Shown: positions 24,932-34,500, counted from the stretch's first letter. The stretch: 45,600 nucleotides of DNA from Gemmatimonadota bacterium (GCA_009841165.1 VXMI01000108.1:1-45600); one strand, 5' to 3'. Notes: generated by a model not told the origin, from the sequence alone. Made by a program: numbers and translations.

Positions 24932-25212
24932 CGGTCGTCAACAGCTGCCCGGGTGGAATACGTCTCCTTCGCGATGGCAGCGATCGCGTCCTCCGCGCAG
25001 GTCGAACCCTCGACATCCACGAACAGGAAGATCCAGCCGTCGGCTTCCAACCGCCGTCCGAGCTCTCGGGCGATGCTGGTCTTGCCCATCCGCCACTGAC
25101 CGGTCAGGAGAAGGTGGTTGTGGTCCCGGACGTGGGATTCCAGAACCCGGAGCTCGGGCTCGCGGTCGAAGAAGTCGTCGCCGGTCACCCAGCGGCCGGC
25201 GGTTGGTTTCAT
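24928..25212 (-). pseudogene. N-terminal fragment of a partner P-loop ATPase
   Basis: 94 codons: GDDFFDREPELRVLESHVRD, then LLLTGQWRMGKTSIAREL (Walker A GQWRMGKTS), then GWIFLFVDVEGSTC. It stops after AAVDDR. Archaeal-type winged-helix ATPases with this opening normally run to about 400 residues; Walker B and everything after it are missing. The start is good (GAGGAG five bases before the ATG at 25212) and the stop overlaps the next ATG by four bases. It may be a shortened but still expressed partner, or a deletion product. Confidence 0.55.
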
Positions 25213-25251
25213 GGCTCTCCTCGGTTGGCGTGGTTGGTGGATGAGTAAGAG

Positions 25252-25292
25252 AATACACAACGATTTTGTTGTCAACGGTATTGTTGTGTATT
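25252..25292. promoter_or_regulatory. Operator/promoter of the ATPase operon
   Basis: A perfect 10-base inverted repeat, AATACACAAC (25252-25261) and GTTGTGTATT (25283-25292), with a 21-base spacer. On the minus strand the spacer provides TTGACAAC, then TTGTGTATTC, resembling -35 and -10 elements placed about 40-60 bases before the ATPase ATG. The palindrome would cover the promoter, as expected for repression. The same dyad occurs at 71-104. Confidence 0.6.
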
Positions 25293-25365
25293 GATCGACA
25301 TGCTCTGGAATCGGTGATCGGTTCGTCGGAACAGCTGATCGGAATCGTCGGAATGCGCACCGCCC

Positions 25366-25750
25366 CGGTGACGGCTTCGTCTGGTTGGGCGTCAACCTCG
25401 GGGGCGTGCGGTACGACGACTGGCCGGTCGCGCGACTTATCGAGCGGGAGATCTCCCGTCCGCTCCTCCTGACCCGCAATCGCGGAAGGGTCGCAAGACC
25501 CGATGAGTCACCGTGCAGTGGAAGCGTGACGCGTGGCAGTATTCCGCCCGACCACCAATCAGGGAGGCGAGTCTCGGCCCCACGCCGAACGCGCTGGACC
25601 GCCTCGATAGTCAGGGCTGGGCGGATGCACTCCGAGGCGTGAGGGAATGCCTGGACCGCCGGAAGCAACGTCGTGGCCGCAAGAAGGTCTCGGTCACTGT
25701 GCTCCCTTCGAGACCGCATCCTCGGGAACGACAGGTTGAGCGCCATCTTA
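25366..25750 (+). repeat. Dispersed repeat family A, fullest copy
   Basis: Left arm 25366-25487 (also at 18323), core hairpin GGGTCGCAAGACCC with tail 25488-25550 (also at 11404, 18447, 30302), and right arm 25551-25745 (also at 30366). The right arm keeps a plus-strand frame with LGPTPNALDRL and QGWADALRG in both copies, so the element may derive from a protein-coding gene. Confidence 0.72.
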
Positions 25751-25802
25751 TCCCAGTCCCGGAGGCTGGACTTTGCTGCGGTCGTGGTCGCGATCGGCAG
25801 GA

Positions 25803-25895
25803 GAGGTTGGAGAAGAGGGCGACGCGCACCTCGCTGCCGGCATCTCGTGTAAGGGACCAGCGGGGCTGGGTAGTCCGGCACGAAAGGATGGCGAA
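25803..25895 (+). repeat. Dispersed repeat family B, copy 4
   Basis: GAGAAGAGGGCGACG, CTCGCTGCC, TCTCGTGTAAGGGACCAG and GGCACGAAAGGATGG. The hairpin arms have diverged (CACGAA instead of CACGAG). It lies between repeat A and the GIY-YIG relic. Confidence 0.65.
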
Positions 25896-25924
25896 CATGG
25901 CTCGCGCGGCTCCGATGAGCGAGA

Positions 25925-25995
25925 GTGGCGGCGGTTCCTCGGGGGTGTATGAGGTAACACCTACGTACACGCGCGGCTCTCCGGGCCGATAGCTA
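25925..25995 (-). pseudogene. Remnant of a GIY-YIG gene
   Basis: Minus-strand YRPGEPRVYVGVTSYTPEEP matches the intact protein at 21036 (YEPGKPCVYVGITSRTPEER). Sequence beyond both ends is unrelated or degraded. With repeat B next to it, this is a decayed second copy of the 20,890-21,359 cassette. Confidence 0.65.
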
Positions 25996-26062
25996 GCTAG
26001 CTGGCCTTGACGCGGAGACGTGGATTTTCCAATGTACCGGAACGTTTCTTCGAGAAACGAAG

Positions 26063-26105
26063 CACGACACGACGACACGACGACACGACGACACGACGAC
26101 ACGAA
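26063..26105. repeat. Tandem 8-base repeat (ACGACACG unit)
   Basis: Five units of ACGACACG or its rotation lie head to tail with almost no variation. It is a simple-sequence repeat in the noncoding stretch between the ATPase operon and the helicase. The gap 25,213-26,336 otherwise consists of repeats A and B, the GIY-YIG relic, and two GCTAGC-type palindromes (25991-26002 and 26330-26341). Confidence 0.8.
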
Positions 26106-26336
26106 CGAAGAAACCAGAAACCCCGAAGGTGGCGTGACGCCTCCATCGGGGCAGGCACTTGGACGAATCCGTTCTGACCGGCCTCGTCCCGGAGGGTCAG
26201 ACTCCGTACAGTGTGCGTTCGGTCCTCGCCGGAGCACGGCCAGCTCGGCAACCAGTCGGGCATACCCAGCCGTGACTCCGCGAGGCCGTACGAAAAAGAA
26301 TCCCGCGACTTCCTTCGTCGCAATCCTCGGCTAGCG

Positions 26337-29300
26337 CTAGCTGACAAGCCGGCGAAGCTCAGCAATAACCGCGTCCACATCGGCCACGTCCAGGCCTCCG
26401 CGCTCCTCAGTGGAGAACAGGCTCTCACCCTCCACAAATCCGTGGTTCAGATACCACTCTCGCTTCTTGTCCCATTCGGACGCGTACTGGGGATCCCCCA
26501 TCATGCCCAAGTGCTCCCAGATGATCGCGTCTCCGGCGTCATCGATAAAAGTAAAGTCGGGCCACTTCCAATCTCCGGGGGTTGGCTCAAAGCGGCATTC
26601 GTACTGTGGGTGGAGCCCTGCATCGAGGCATCGCGTGTAGATGAGCAGTTCAGACTTGGACCGGAGCAGCTCCCCGTCCGGCGCTCGGTGAACAAGATGC
26701 CTCGCGTACGGTCGATCCTCTCCCTCACGAACTGCTAACCTGAAGAGGTTGGTGTTCCTCTTGCTGGTCACCGAGGCAGTCGGCTTCGACAGATCTATTA
26801 GATCGCCTACACCGTCTCCCTGGACCATCAGCACTAGCTGTCGCCTTGACCGCGTCAGAGCTGTGTAGACCAGCTCTCGATAGACCATCGGGTGCCTTGG
26901 GAGGACGACTATCACCACGCCGAATTCCGACCCCTGGGCCTTATGCACGGTGAGCGCATACGCCAATTCGACGACCGTTCGGCGTGACTCGCCGTCACCG
27001 AAGTGCCGCCCATGAAAGTTGTAGGTGTGTTTGGCTGGTCGACCGGCGAAAAGCAGGTTGCGCCAATTCCGCCTGACCGTCCGCACTAGGGCTACCTCGC
27101 CATTCGCCAGGTATCCCGAGATTTTCTCCTGACGCTCACTGTCCCAGCCCTCCCGCTCACCGTTTTCGAGGAGGATGACCTTGTCATGCTTGATGATCTC
27201 CTGCGGTCCCGCGGCTGAGTTGGACCGGCGCGCTTGTTCGAGCTTCCTCAACCGCCAGGTCGACTGAATCCACTTGTTCAGGTCATCACAGCCCCAAACG
27301 TCTCGCCTGACTGGCGATAACACCTGCCACTGTTCGGCACCGGCTGGGTCGTTCGGCACCCAGCCCCTCTTGTACGGCTCCATCAGGAAGGACCGATTAA
27401 AGGCTTCGAGGTCGTCCTGATCTGCGATCTGCAGGTGGTCCCGAAGAGCCCCCGCAATCCCTTCCTGAAGGCTGCGGGCGTCGGACCAAAAGCGGATGTC
27501 GAGGTCCGTCAGCTGAGCCTTTCGCTCAACCATGTCGACGAATATCGACTCGGCATCGGGGCTCAGTTCATCGCCCGTGAACCACCTTGCCAACCGCAAC
27601 GTGTCCGACTGCTGGCCTTGCACGGCGCGGACTTCATGTTTGAGCCTAGCCAGTGCACCCCGCCGGATTTCACGGTCATCCAGATCCTCGTCCTCGCTCA
27701 CATCTGCCGGATCGAGGTGAGCTACCAGGTCCGCGAAGGGTCTTCCGGCTCCAATTGGAGGTAGCTGGGCCGGGTCGCCAACGAGAATCAGACGCTTCAC
27801 TCCTGCACCAAACGTCCCTATGACTGCCGCGAGAGTGTCCTCCGTGAGCATCGAGGCTTCGTCAACAACGACCGCCTCATGGCCATCGTAACAAGGCCCT
27901 CCGATGATGGGCTCCTGTCGGCTTCCGTCATACCGCCCTTGGGAATGAAGGAACTTCGCCACGGTCATGACGTCGGTCCCCTCAGCGACTCGCGACTCAA
28001 GCCGAACCCGGGCCTTTCCGGTTGGAGCCAAGAAGAGGACACGGCCCTGTTGGGAAGTGCCACGGGATAGCGCACCCAAAACAGTGGTCTTTCCGGTGCC
28101 CGCGCGGCCGACGAGCACACTGGCCTTCCGAGTAGTAAGTCTCTCTAGGGCGTCGGCTTGCTCATTCAGAGCGGCAGATGTTCTCGGATCATTCGGATCG
28201 AAGCGGTCACCCTGGGCAAGCGTGTCTTTCACCGTCTCAACCAAGATGTCATTCCACTGCTCTCCGAGGCTCGGGAGTTTCTTGTTTGTGCGAGCCCGCA
28301 GCTTTCGCTGAAGCCTATCGGCCACGTCTCGTCGCTCAGTCAGCTGCAGCCACTGCGGATCTCCATCAGTCGCCACGACCCGCTCCGAAAGGAAGTCGAC
28401 TTCGGCGCGGGTCCACCCATCGGGCACAACAACCGGATCAGCCACCGGGATCTTGGCAACCCTATCGCGGGCTTCCGGCACTCCGAGAAGGGTGTCTCCC
28501 TGGGTTTCCGCCCTTCGGAGTGTCGCTACCAAAGCTGCTCGAAGACGCCGTCTGTCGGCCGGGGAGAGGACGCTGACCTGTCTACCGGAGTTCAGCGCCC
28601 CAAGGTCGACGGTCGCAAAGGACACTGGCCGCGAGTCTCGGCTCCCCCGATCGAGCTCAGCGACGACATAGGGATTGTCGATGATCTCGCGATCCGACAC
28701 ACCATTCCCTGCGGTCTTGGATCTGAGTGACTCTTCCCACCACCGCCGCGCCTGCTCTACAGTAATGGCAAGGCGGGACAGACACCTCGCCAACTCCATG
28801 CGCTCGGGCTGTCCCTTGTAATAGACCCACTGCGAGGCGAAGGCAGCGATGTCCGCCTGAAAGCGATCGTGGGGCGGAGGGGTGACTCCGTCAAGCACTT
28901 GGGACACTGCTGCCCACGGGTCGGCGGCGAACTGCGGATCGCGAGAGGCCGCAAGTTGCACGAGGCTCACTCCCATACGCAGACCCATAGCTTCCAGGAC
29001 AGCCCCGACGCCCGGATTCGGGCCTCTCAAGCGCCAAGTGGCGGACAGGCGCTCGTTCAGCCACGTTTCGGCTGCTGCCCAAGATCCTCTTGCGATCCCG
29101 TCTTCGCGGAGATAGTGGGCAACCTTGATCGCCCTCGTGAGCACGCCGATCGTCGCGTCGGGCGTGATGTGTTCCGTCCGGTAGGAGAACTCGGCTATTC
29201 TGTCTTGATCGGGTTCGATAACGAGGCGCTTAGCGAGGTCGGCTCGCCTCGCGTCTTCGTCCTCGTCTCCGGTCGGTGTCAGGTAGTCACTGAATGGAAC

Positions 29301-30011
29301 AAGGAGCCCCCCCTCACCGCCCGCACGCAGGCTGTGAGCGATCTCGCGTTCCCAGATCGGGTGAGCGCTCACTGAGCCTTGAGTCGAATCGTAGAAAGCA
29401 ACTTGCCCGATCCGCTCTATCGAACCGACTCCCACGACGAGGCGAGAGATGTCGTCCCCAAGGGGATGGGCGCCCTTGGTATAGAAGAGGGCCAGGGAGG
29501 TGTCCTTCTCCACGGGCTCGTAGAAGGCATCCAGAATCGCCGCCTGTAAAGCGGGGTTGAACACCCACGCAGTCTTGAAGCCCTGAGGGGGGTCCTCTTC
29601 CGGCGGGAGCATCCTGAGCACGCGAGGAGCCACCCAGCTCTCTCGGTTCTCTTGCCTGAGCCAGCGGAACGGAACCCCCAGAGCGGTATATCGGGGCACG
29701 CGGCGAATGGTCTTCTTCAGGTGGCCGTGGGTTTCCGCGACCCTCTCTATCCCCGTGTATGGATGCTGGTGCTCCACGTACCAATCCTCAGGTGAGAGAA
29801 AGCCGCCGGACTCTTTCGCGCAGGGTGGGAGGAAACTGGCGAAGGGCTTGCCGCGGACGCGCAGCTCACGTGAGACGCTCTTCCGCTGAAGGATGTTCTT
29901 GTAGTCAACGCAGTGGCAGTTCGCTGCCGGATCACGACACACGGTTCCGTTCCACTGGGAGTCGTGCCACGGTACACGGATGCTCAGATTCGTTGTCACC
30001 TGCTCCCCCAT
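26337..30011 (-). CDS. SF1 RecD-like helicase with C-terminal PD-(D/E)XK nuclease
   Basis: 1224 residues from the ATG at 30011. N-terminal domain: IRVPWHDSQWNGTVC with cysteines at 25, 32, 34 and 64, a possible metal or Fe-S site. Helicase core: Walker A GRAGTGKTT (Lys at about 641), Walker B VVVDEASM, motif III LVGDPAQLPPIGAG, and the RecD-type end ALTVHKAQGSEF and YTALTRSRRQLVL. C-terminal nuclease: KSELLIYTRCL, then WPDFTF and IIWEHLG (the D...E of PD-(D/E)XK). This plan occurs as stand-alone genes in defence islands; phage DNA degradation is the likely role. It is divergent from the small-gene/RT cluster. The helicase and nuclease calls are firm; naming a specific system is not. Confidence 0.82.
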   Translation of the reverse strand: MGEQVTTNLSIRVPWHDSQWNGTVCRDPAANCHCVDYKNILQRKSVSRELRVRGKPFASFLPPCAKESGGFLSPEDWYVEHQHPYTGIERVAETHGHLKKTIRRVPRYTALGVPFRWLRQENRESWVAPRVLRMLPPEEDPPQGFKTAWVFNPALQAAILDAFYEPVEKDTSLALFYTKGAHPLGDDISRLVVGVGSIERIGQVAFYDSTQGSVSAHPIWEREIAHSLRAGGEGGLLVPFSDYLTPTGDEDEDARRADLAKRLVIEPDQDRIAEFSYRTEHITPDATIGVLTRAIKVAHYLREDGIARGSWAAAETWLNERLSATWRLRGPNPGVGAVLEAMGLRMGVSLVQLAASRDPQFAADPWAAVSQVLDGVTPPPHDRFQADIAAFASQWVYYKGQPERMELARCLSRLAITVEQARRWWEESLRSKTAGNGVSDREIIDNPYVVAELDRGSRDSRPVSFATVDLGALNSGRQVSVLSPADRRRLRAALVATLRRAETQGDTLLGVPEARDRVAKIPVADPVVVPDGWTRAEVDFLSERVVATDGDPQWLQLTERRDVADRLQRKLRARTNKKLPSLGEQWNDILVETVKDTLAQGDRFDPNDPRTSAALNEQADALERLTTRKASVLVGRAGTGKTTVLGALSRGTSQQGRVLFLAPTGKARVRLESRVAEGTDVMTVAKFLHSQGRYDGSRQEPIIGGPCYDGHEAVVVDEASMLTEDTLAAVIGTFGAGVKRLILVGDPAQLPPIGAGRPFADLVAHLDPADVSEDEDLDDREIRRGALARLKHEVRAVQGQQSDTLRLARWFTGDELSPDAESIFVDMVERKAQLTDLDIRFWSDARSLQEGIAGALRDHLQIADQDDLEAFNRSFLMEPYKRGWVPNDPAGAEQWQVLSPVRRDVWGCDDLNKWIQSTWRLRKLEQARRSNSAAGPQEIIKHDKVILLENGEREGWDSERQEKISGYLANGEVALVRTVRRNWRNLLFAGRPAKHTYNFHGRHFGDGESRRTVVELAYALTVHKAQGSEFGVVIVVLPRHPMVYRELVYTALTRSRRQLVLMVQGDGVGDLIDLSKPTASVTSKRNTNLFRLAVREGEDRPYARHLVHRAPDGELLRSKSELLIYTRCLDAGLHPQYECRFEPTPGDWKWPDFTFIDDAGDAIIWEHLGMMGDPQYASEWDKKREWYLNHGFVEGESLFSTEERGGLDVADVDAVIAELRRLVS

Positions 30012-30301
30012 GTTTCTGACTGATTGCCCACACCTGATCCTAGCCCATCGGCGCGAGGACGCCGCATTCACGGCGCCCGCTCTCGACACCTCGTGCTCAT
30101 GCACCTGCCCGTGCCACTGAAGCCATGGCCGCGCTTCCGACATCTTTGGGGCCTGGGCTCTTACACTCTTCTGCCATCATAGAGTGAGCGATGAGCACGG
30201 TCTCACGAACTAGCAGCAAATAGAATAACAGATCGAGTGTCCGGGCGGTTATCCGCATCCTAACGCAGCTGGAGCCGTATCGGTGGCCCAGCATCCACGC
30301 A

Positions 30302-30560
30302 GGGTCGCAGGACCCAGCAAGACCACCGTGCAGTGTACGCGTGACGCGTGGCAGTATTCCGCCCGACCGCCTATCCGGGAGGCGAATCTCGGCCCCACGC
30401 CGAACTCGCTGGATCGCCTCGGTGGTCAGGGCTGGGCGGATGCCCTGCGAGGCGCGGGGGAATGCCTGGACCCCCGGAAGCAACATCGCGGCCGCAGAAA
30501 GGTCCCGGTCACTCTGCTCCCTTCGAAACGGCATCCTTGGAAACGACAGGTTGAGATGTA
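30302..30560 (+). repeat. Dispersed repeat family A, copy 4 with right arm
   Basis: Core GGGTCGCAGGACCC keeps the stem with one loop change (GCAG). The right arm to about 30555 is clearly homologous to 25551-25745. The left arm is missing. It fills most of the 816-base gap (30012-30827) between the helicase and the next genes; no gene is visible in the remainder. Confidence 0.75.
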
Positions 30561-30827
30561 TGTGAGCCCCCACCTCAAGATCGGGAACCTGCTCGCCGAG
30601 ATCACGCCTCGGGCGATGCGGCAGGCGAGGGACAACCTGGAACCGCTCTACAGGTTTGTTGCTGAGCAGTCGGCGTACGGCGTCCTGTCGGGGAGTGATT
30701 GTGGGCCTAAGGGATCGAGCCGACGGTGCGGTTGACGCCCCCGCGAAACAGACTTTACGCTTAAGAACGGACACTCGGTGCCGGGGCCCAGAGACGCCCC
30801 GAACCCAATAGAGGATGGAGGAGTCAG

Positions 30828-31031
30828 ATGGCCCGAAAACCCCGCGACACTTACAAGTATGTTCTGAAGAGGGGCAGGAAACGGATTCGTTCCGGCATCA
30901 CCAATGACCTAGAGCGCAGAGAACAAGAGCACCGACGCGACCACGGCTCGGACGTGCGTATTCTCCAGGTAGGAAGACGGACCACTCGAGATGCCGCCCG
31001 CGACTGGGAAAGCGACCAGAGTGACAGCTGA
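30828..31031 (+). CDS. Small GIY-YIG-like protein
   Basis: 67 residues: TYKYVLKRGRKRIRSGITND, then LERREQEHRRDHG, the 'Y.yvL..g....GiTndleRRe.eH' pattern of minimal GIY-YIG-fold proteins. It is short and lacks the C-terminal glutamate region of active nucleases, so it may bind rather than cut. Excellent ribosome site (GGAGGAG four bases before the ATG). Its stop overlaps the next ATG (TGATG), forming a small operon upstream of the reverse transcriptase. Confidence 0.6.
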   Translation: MARKPRDTYKYVLKRGRKRIRSGITNDLERREQEHRRDHGSDVRILQVGRRTTRDAARDWESDQSDS

Positions 31032-31225
31032 TGATTGACGACCGGTATACTAGCGGGTTCCAGAAGATGCGCGAAGAGGCACGTCAGAAGCGCGCAGAAC
31101 AACGAGACTTGGCTCGGGGTGCTGATCTCTCAGAAGTTGGTCCGGTGATGCTCTGCCAGATCGCTGAGTTATTGGAAATCATCGAAGGCCATCTCCGATC
31201 AATCTCACGGAGTGTTCAACGGTGA
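31031..31225 (+). CDS. Small hypothetical protein, helical
   Basis: 64 residues, highly charged at the N terminus (KMREEARQKRAEQRDLARG), then a helical end (MLCQIAELLEIIEGHLRSIS) that could form a coiled coil. No membrane segment, so it does not match the membrane partner known from type 1 DRT systems. It is coupled to the GIY-YIG-like gene by a one-base overlap. Function unknown. Confidence 0.55.
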   Translation: MIDDRYTSGFQKMREEARQKRAEQRDLARGADLSEVGPVMLCQIAELLEIIEGHLRSISRSVQR

Positions 31226-31517
31226 CGCCAGCAAATGGCGATAGAAGCTCATCCTAGGATACCAGACCTAGGTTGATCAGCGATCCCGCTCCCACAGGAC
31301 GTACCGAGGGGTGCTGGCAGCTCGCCCATTGGATGGCGAGGATGGGCCTGCTATCGGCGTCCGAGTATCCGACCGAGGCGCGTGGCCGGGATCACGTCGA
31401 CCCGGTGGACTTTGGACCTGATCCGTGACGACTCCTGAGCCACACTCGCTCGCCAGAATAGTCGATGGCTCAGCCTCGGTGACAGGCCAGCCCGTCAAGG
31501 TGCTGGGAACCTAACGC
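31226..31517 (+). other. Structured intergenic region before the reverse transcriptase
   Basis: A 292-base gap with several good stems: CCTAGG repeated 8 bases apart (about 31256-31275), CTCGCC/GGCGAG (31321-31340), CCGGG/CCCGG (31386-31405) and TGAGCCA/TGGCTCA (31436-31472). The first could terminate the small-gene operon. The others could belong to a leader or a noncoding RNA used by the RT. No convincing promoter or gene was seen. Confidence 0.35.
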
Positions 31518-34500
31518 GTGGTTCCAGACCAGCTCGAACCCCGGCTAGATCTGCTCCGCGAGGAGTACGTCCTCGTTCAGGCCTGGAAGAAGACCGCGTC
31601 GCACATCCGCTACCACAACTGGTTTTCCGACACGCTTGCCCTCGACCGTGTGGCCGTGAATCTACGTGAGTTTCTGGCCGAACTAGGTGATCGTCTGCGG
31701 TCGTTGGAGAGTTGGCAAAACGATCCAATACGCATCGTTCCGGCACCCAAGAGCCAGCGTTGGATGATTCGGAAAGGCGCGTGGGAGCCTGCCAACGGAA
31801 CAAGTGCGGCACGACTCCGGCCGCTCGCCCACGTCAGCTTGGCCGACCAGGTCATAGCGACAGCGCTTATGCTATGTCTTGCCGACCGCGTTGAGACCTT
31901 GCAGGGAGATTCGCGGCACCCGGTAGCCGATCGGGCGTCGCGAAGGAGGGTGATTTCCTACGGCAACCGCCTATTCTGCGACAACATCGGTGGCGAACTG
32001 AGGCACAGGTGGGGATCTGCCAAGCTCTACCGCGCCTACTACCAAGACTACCGTACATTCCTCTCGCGACCGGAAATCGCGGCCGAGTCGATCCGCGCAG
32101 TGGATGGACAACGGTTCTACGTGGTCCATGCGGACCTTCGGCAATTCTACGACCGCGTGCGCCCGGACCGGCTTACCGAGGCAATCGAACGGATCCGCCG
32201 CGATGGCGATGATCCGGCGTTTTTCTCTCTAGCCGCTTCAGTGCTCGATTGGAGATGGGATCCCCGCGACGAACGAAACGTCCGGATCTACGCAGACCAA
32301 GCGGAGCTGGAAGACTTCACGCGTGTGGCGCTCCCCCAGGGTCTCGTCGCCTCTGGTTTCTTCGCCAACGTCGTGCTGCTATCGTTCGACGAGGCGATGC
32401 GAGTTGCGATCGGGACAGAGATCGCCCCCGGTGTCCTGCTGGCGGACGCGTGCCGATACGTCGACGACCTCCGGATCCTTGTTGCGGTCGCCCCAAGCGC
32501 AGATCGCTCGGCAAGTGAACTCGGAAAGACCGTCTCGGAGTGGTTGGGTCTGCTACTGGAAGACAATTCCAACGGCCTGACACTGTCCCCCAAGAAGACA
32601 CAAGTCGCGACACTCGGAGGCGACGAGCGACCACTGGTCCGGCAAAGCGCGAAGATGAGCCGCATCCAGTCGGCAATGTCAGGAGGGTTCGATGCACTCG
32701 CGGGGGAGGAAATCCTCGAAGCCATCCAAGGCTTGATGCGGGCTCAGGAAGCTCTCAGCGTTGGGGACGCCAGTGGGTGGCGGCTCTCACCGGTGCCGGA
32801 CGTGCGGGACGAGACGGTCGCCCGATTCAGCGCTGCCCGATATCGAATCACGTACCGTTCGATTCGACCACTGCTCTACGACGACGACCAACCGGACGAG
32901 TTGGAATCCGGAAGAGGCGTTATCTCGCCCGGCGGGGGTACACGCGTCGCGCGTACCCGGAGCGAGTTGGACGAGGATGCGAGGGCGTTTGCACTCGGCC
33001 TGATCCAACGGTGGATCCATGACCCATCGAACGTGCGGCTCCTCCGAATCGGCCTCGACCTCTGGCCCGATGTTGAGCTGTTGAGGGAAGTCCTGTCACT
33101 GCTTCGCCCTTTCACAGAAAAGGGTGGCCGCCGAAAGGCGCCGAGGCGCGTCGCGTGGTATTGCCTAGCCGAAGTGTTGCGTGCAGGAGCCACAGAGACT
33201 GGCTTAGTCGCGGGTGCCGAATCGCTCCCGGCGGGCATAGACCTTGAATCCTATAGGAAGGAGCTCGCCTGGGAGGCCGCTCGCCTGGTGACCTTGCCGG
33301 GACCGACGATTCCCTGGTACCTGCGACAGCAGGCACTACTATTCCTTGCGGCCTTCGATCCTGCCGGGGCCCCTGTCTCGCGCACGGGAACCGTGCCGGA
33401 GACCCGGCACTACCGAGAGTTGATCCGATTCCTGCGCGGTGAAGGAGACCGGCTGAAGAAGCTCCGAAGTTCGGATTTCGCCACCCTCGCGGTGCTCTCA
33501 AGACGTGCGTTCGTGGATCAAGCGCAGGCAGTAGGATTGACGCATCCGGGCCTTACCCCATGGCGGAAGAGGCAGATCGCCTACAGGGACCCGTCGTTTC
33601 TTCTCGAGCTCATCGAAGCTGAGACGGGAGGGGCCCGCTTTGCCGACCTTCCAGCACGCGTCCGCGAGGACCTCTGCCTAGCGTCCGAGAGCTCTGACGG
33701 CAGCCCTATCACGCTGGCTAAGACGGTGCTGAGCACGCACCCGAGCGGTTCCCTCCGCAACGAACTCTCTCTTCTCCGCTTCGCGAGGGCCTTCCTCGAG
33801 CAGTGGGAGCAACAGGACTCGCCACCCGTAGTGATTACGCCAAGACAGGTGACGCTGGACATCGCCGAGGCTCACGGGGTCGCTGACGCGGTGGACCTGC
33901 GCATCTTGGGAAGTCGGACCGATCCATCCGGCTCGCTGTACGAGCCAGCGCCGTGGTGTGACGCTGGCCAGCGCTGGCGCGTCCAACTCGGTTCCTTGTT
34001 GCGTTTCATCTTGTCGGGGCAGCCTGACTTCACGCGTCCCGTTCGTGGTACGAATTGGAAGGAGAACGAGTCATGCTATCGCCCTGCCGAGAGCCACTGG
34101 TACCAGCGGCTATACGGCCTGTATAGCGGGCAACCAGCGTTCGGAGACGACTGGCTTCCGATCACCGATTGGGCAGAGGGGTTTCTTCTGGGTCTCCTGC
34201 GGTGGCCGGGGTGCCGTGCCCCAGACGGGTTCAGCTGGATCGAGCAAGGCATTGAGCAAGCGAAGACGCATATTGGCCAGAGGATCGCTGATCTCAAGCA
34301 ACGCCGTGGTCGCGCTACACGCACACTGATCCTCCCACTGATCGCTAAGCGACCGACCGCGACGGCCACCGAGAGGCCTCTACGGGGCTGCGTGGTCCAG
34401 ACGGTGATCCCTGAAGCCAGCGACTTCGACCGCAGAGACTTGGCGCTCAAAGGACGGGCCATTCGGCGCAGACACCGCAATCACTTGTCAGCGGCGCTTG

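Noticed and set aside
26063-26105. ACGACACG tandem as a CRISPR or iteron origin
   Set aside because: Units are only 8 bases with no spacers, and no replication or cas gene lies nearby.
30097-30774. 225-codon minus-strand frame across repeat A
   Set aside because: It is composed largely of the repeat read backwards; the conserved frame in the copies is on the plus strand.
31226-31300. tRNA gene between the small genes and the RT
   Set aside because: Stems are present, but no cloverleaf, T-loop (GTTCRANNC) or CCA end can be drawn.
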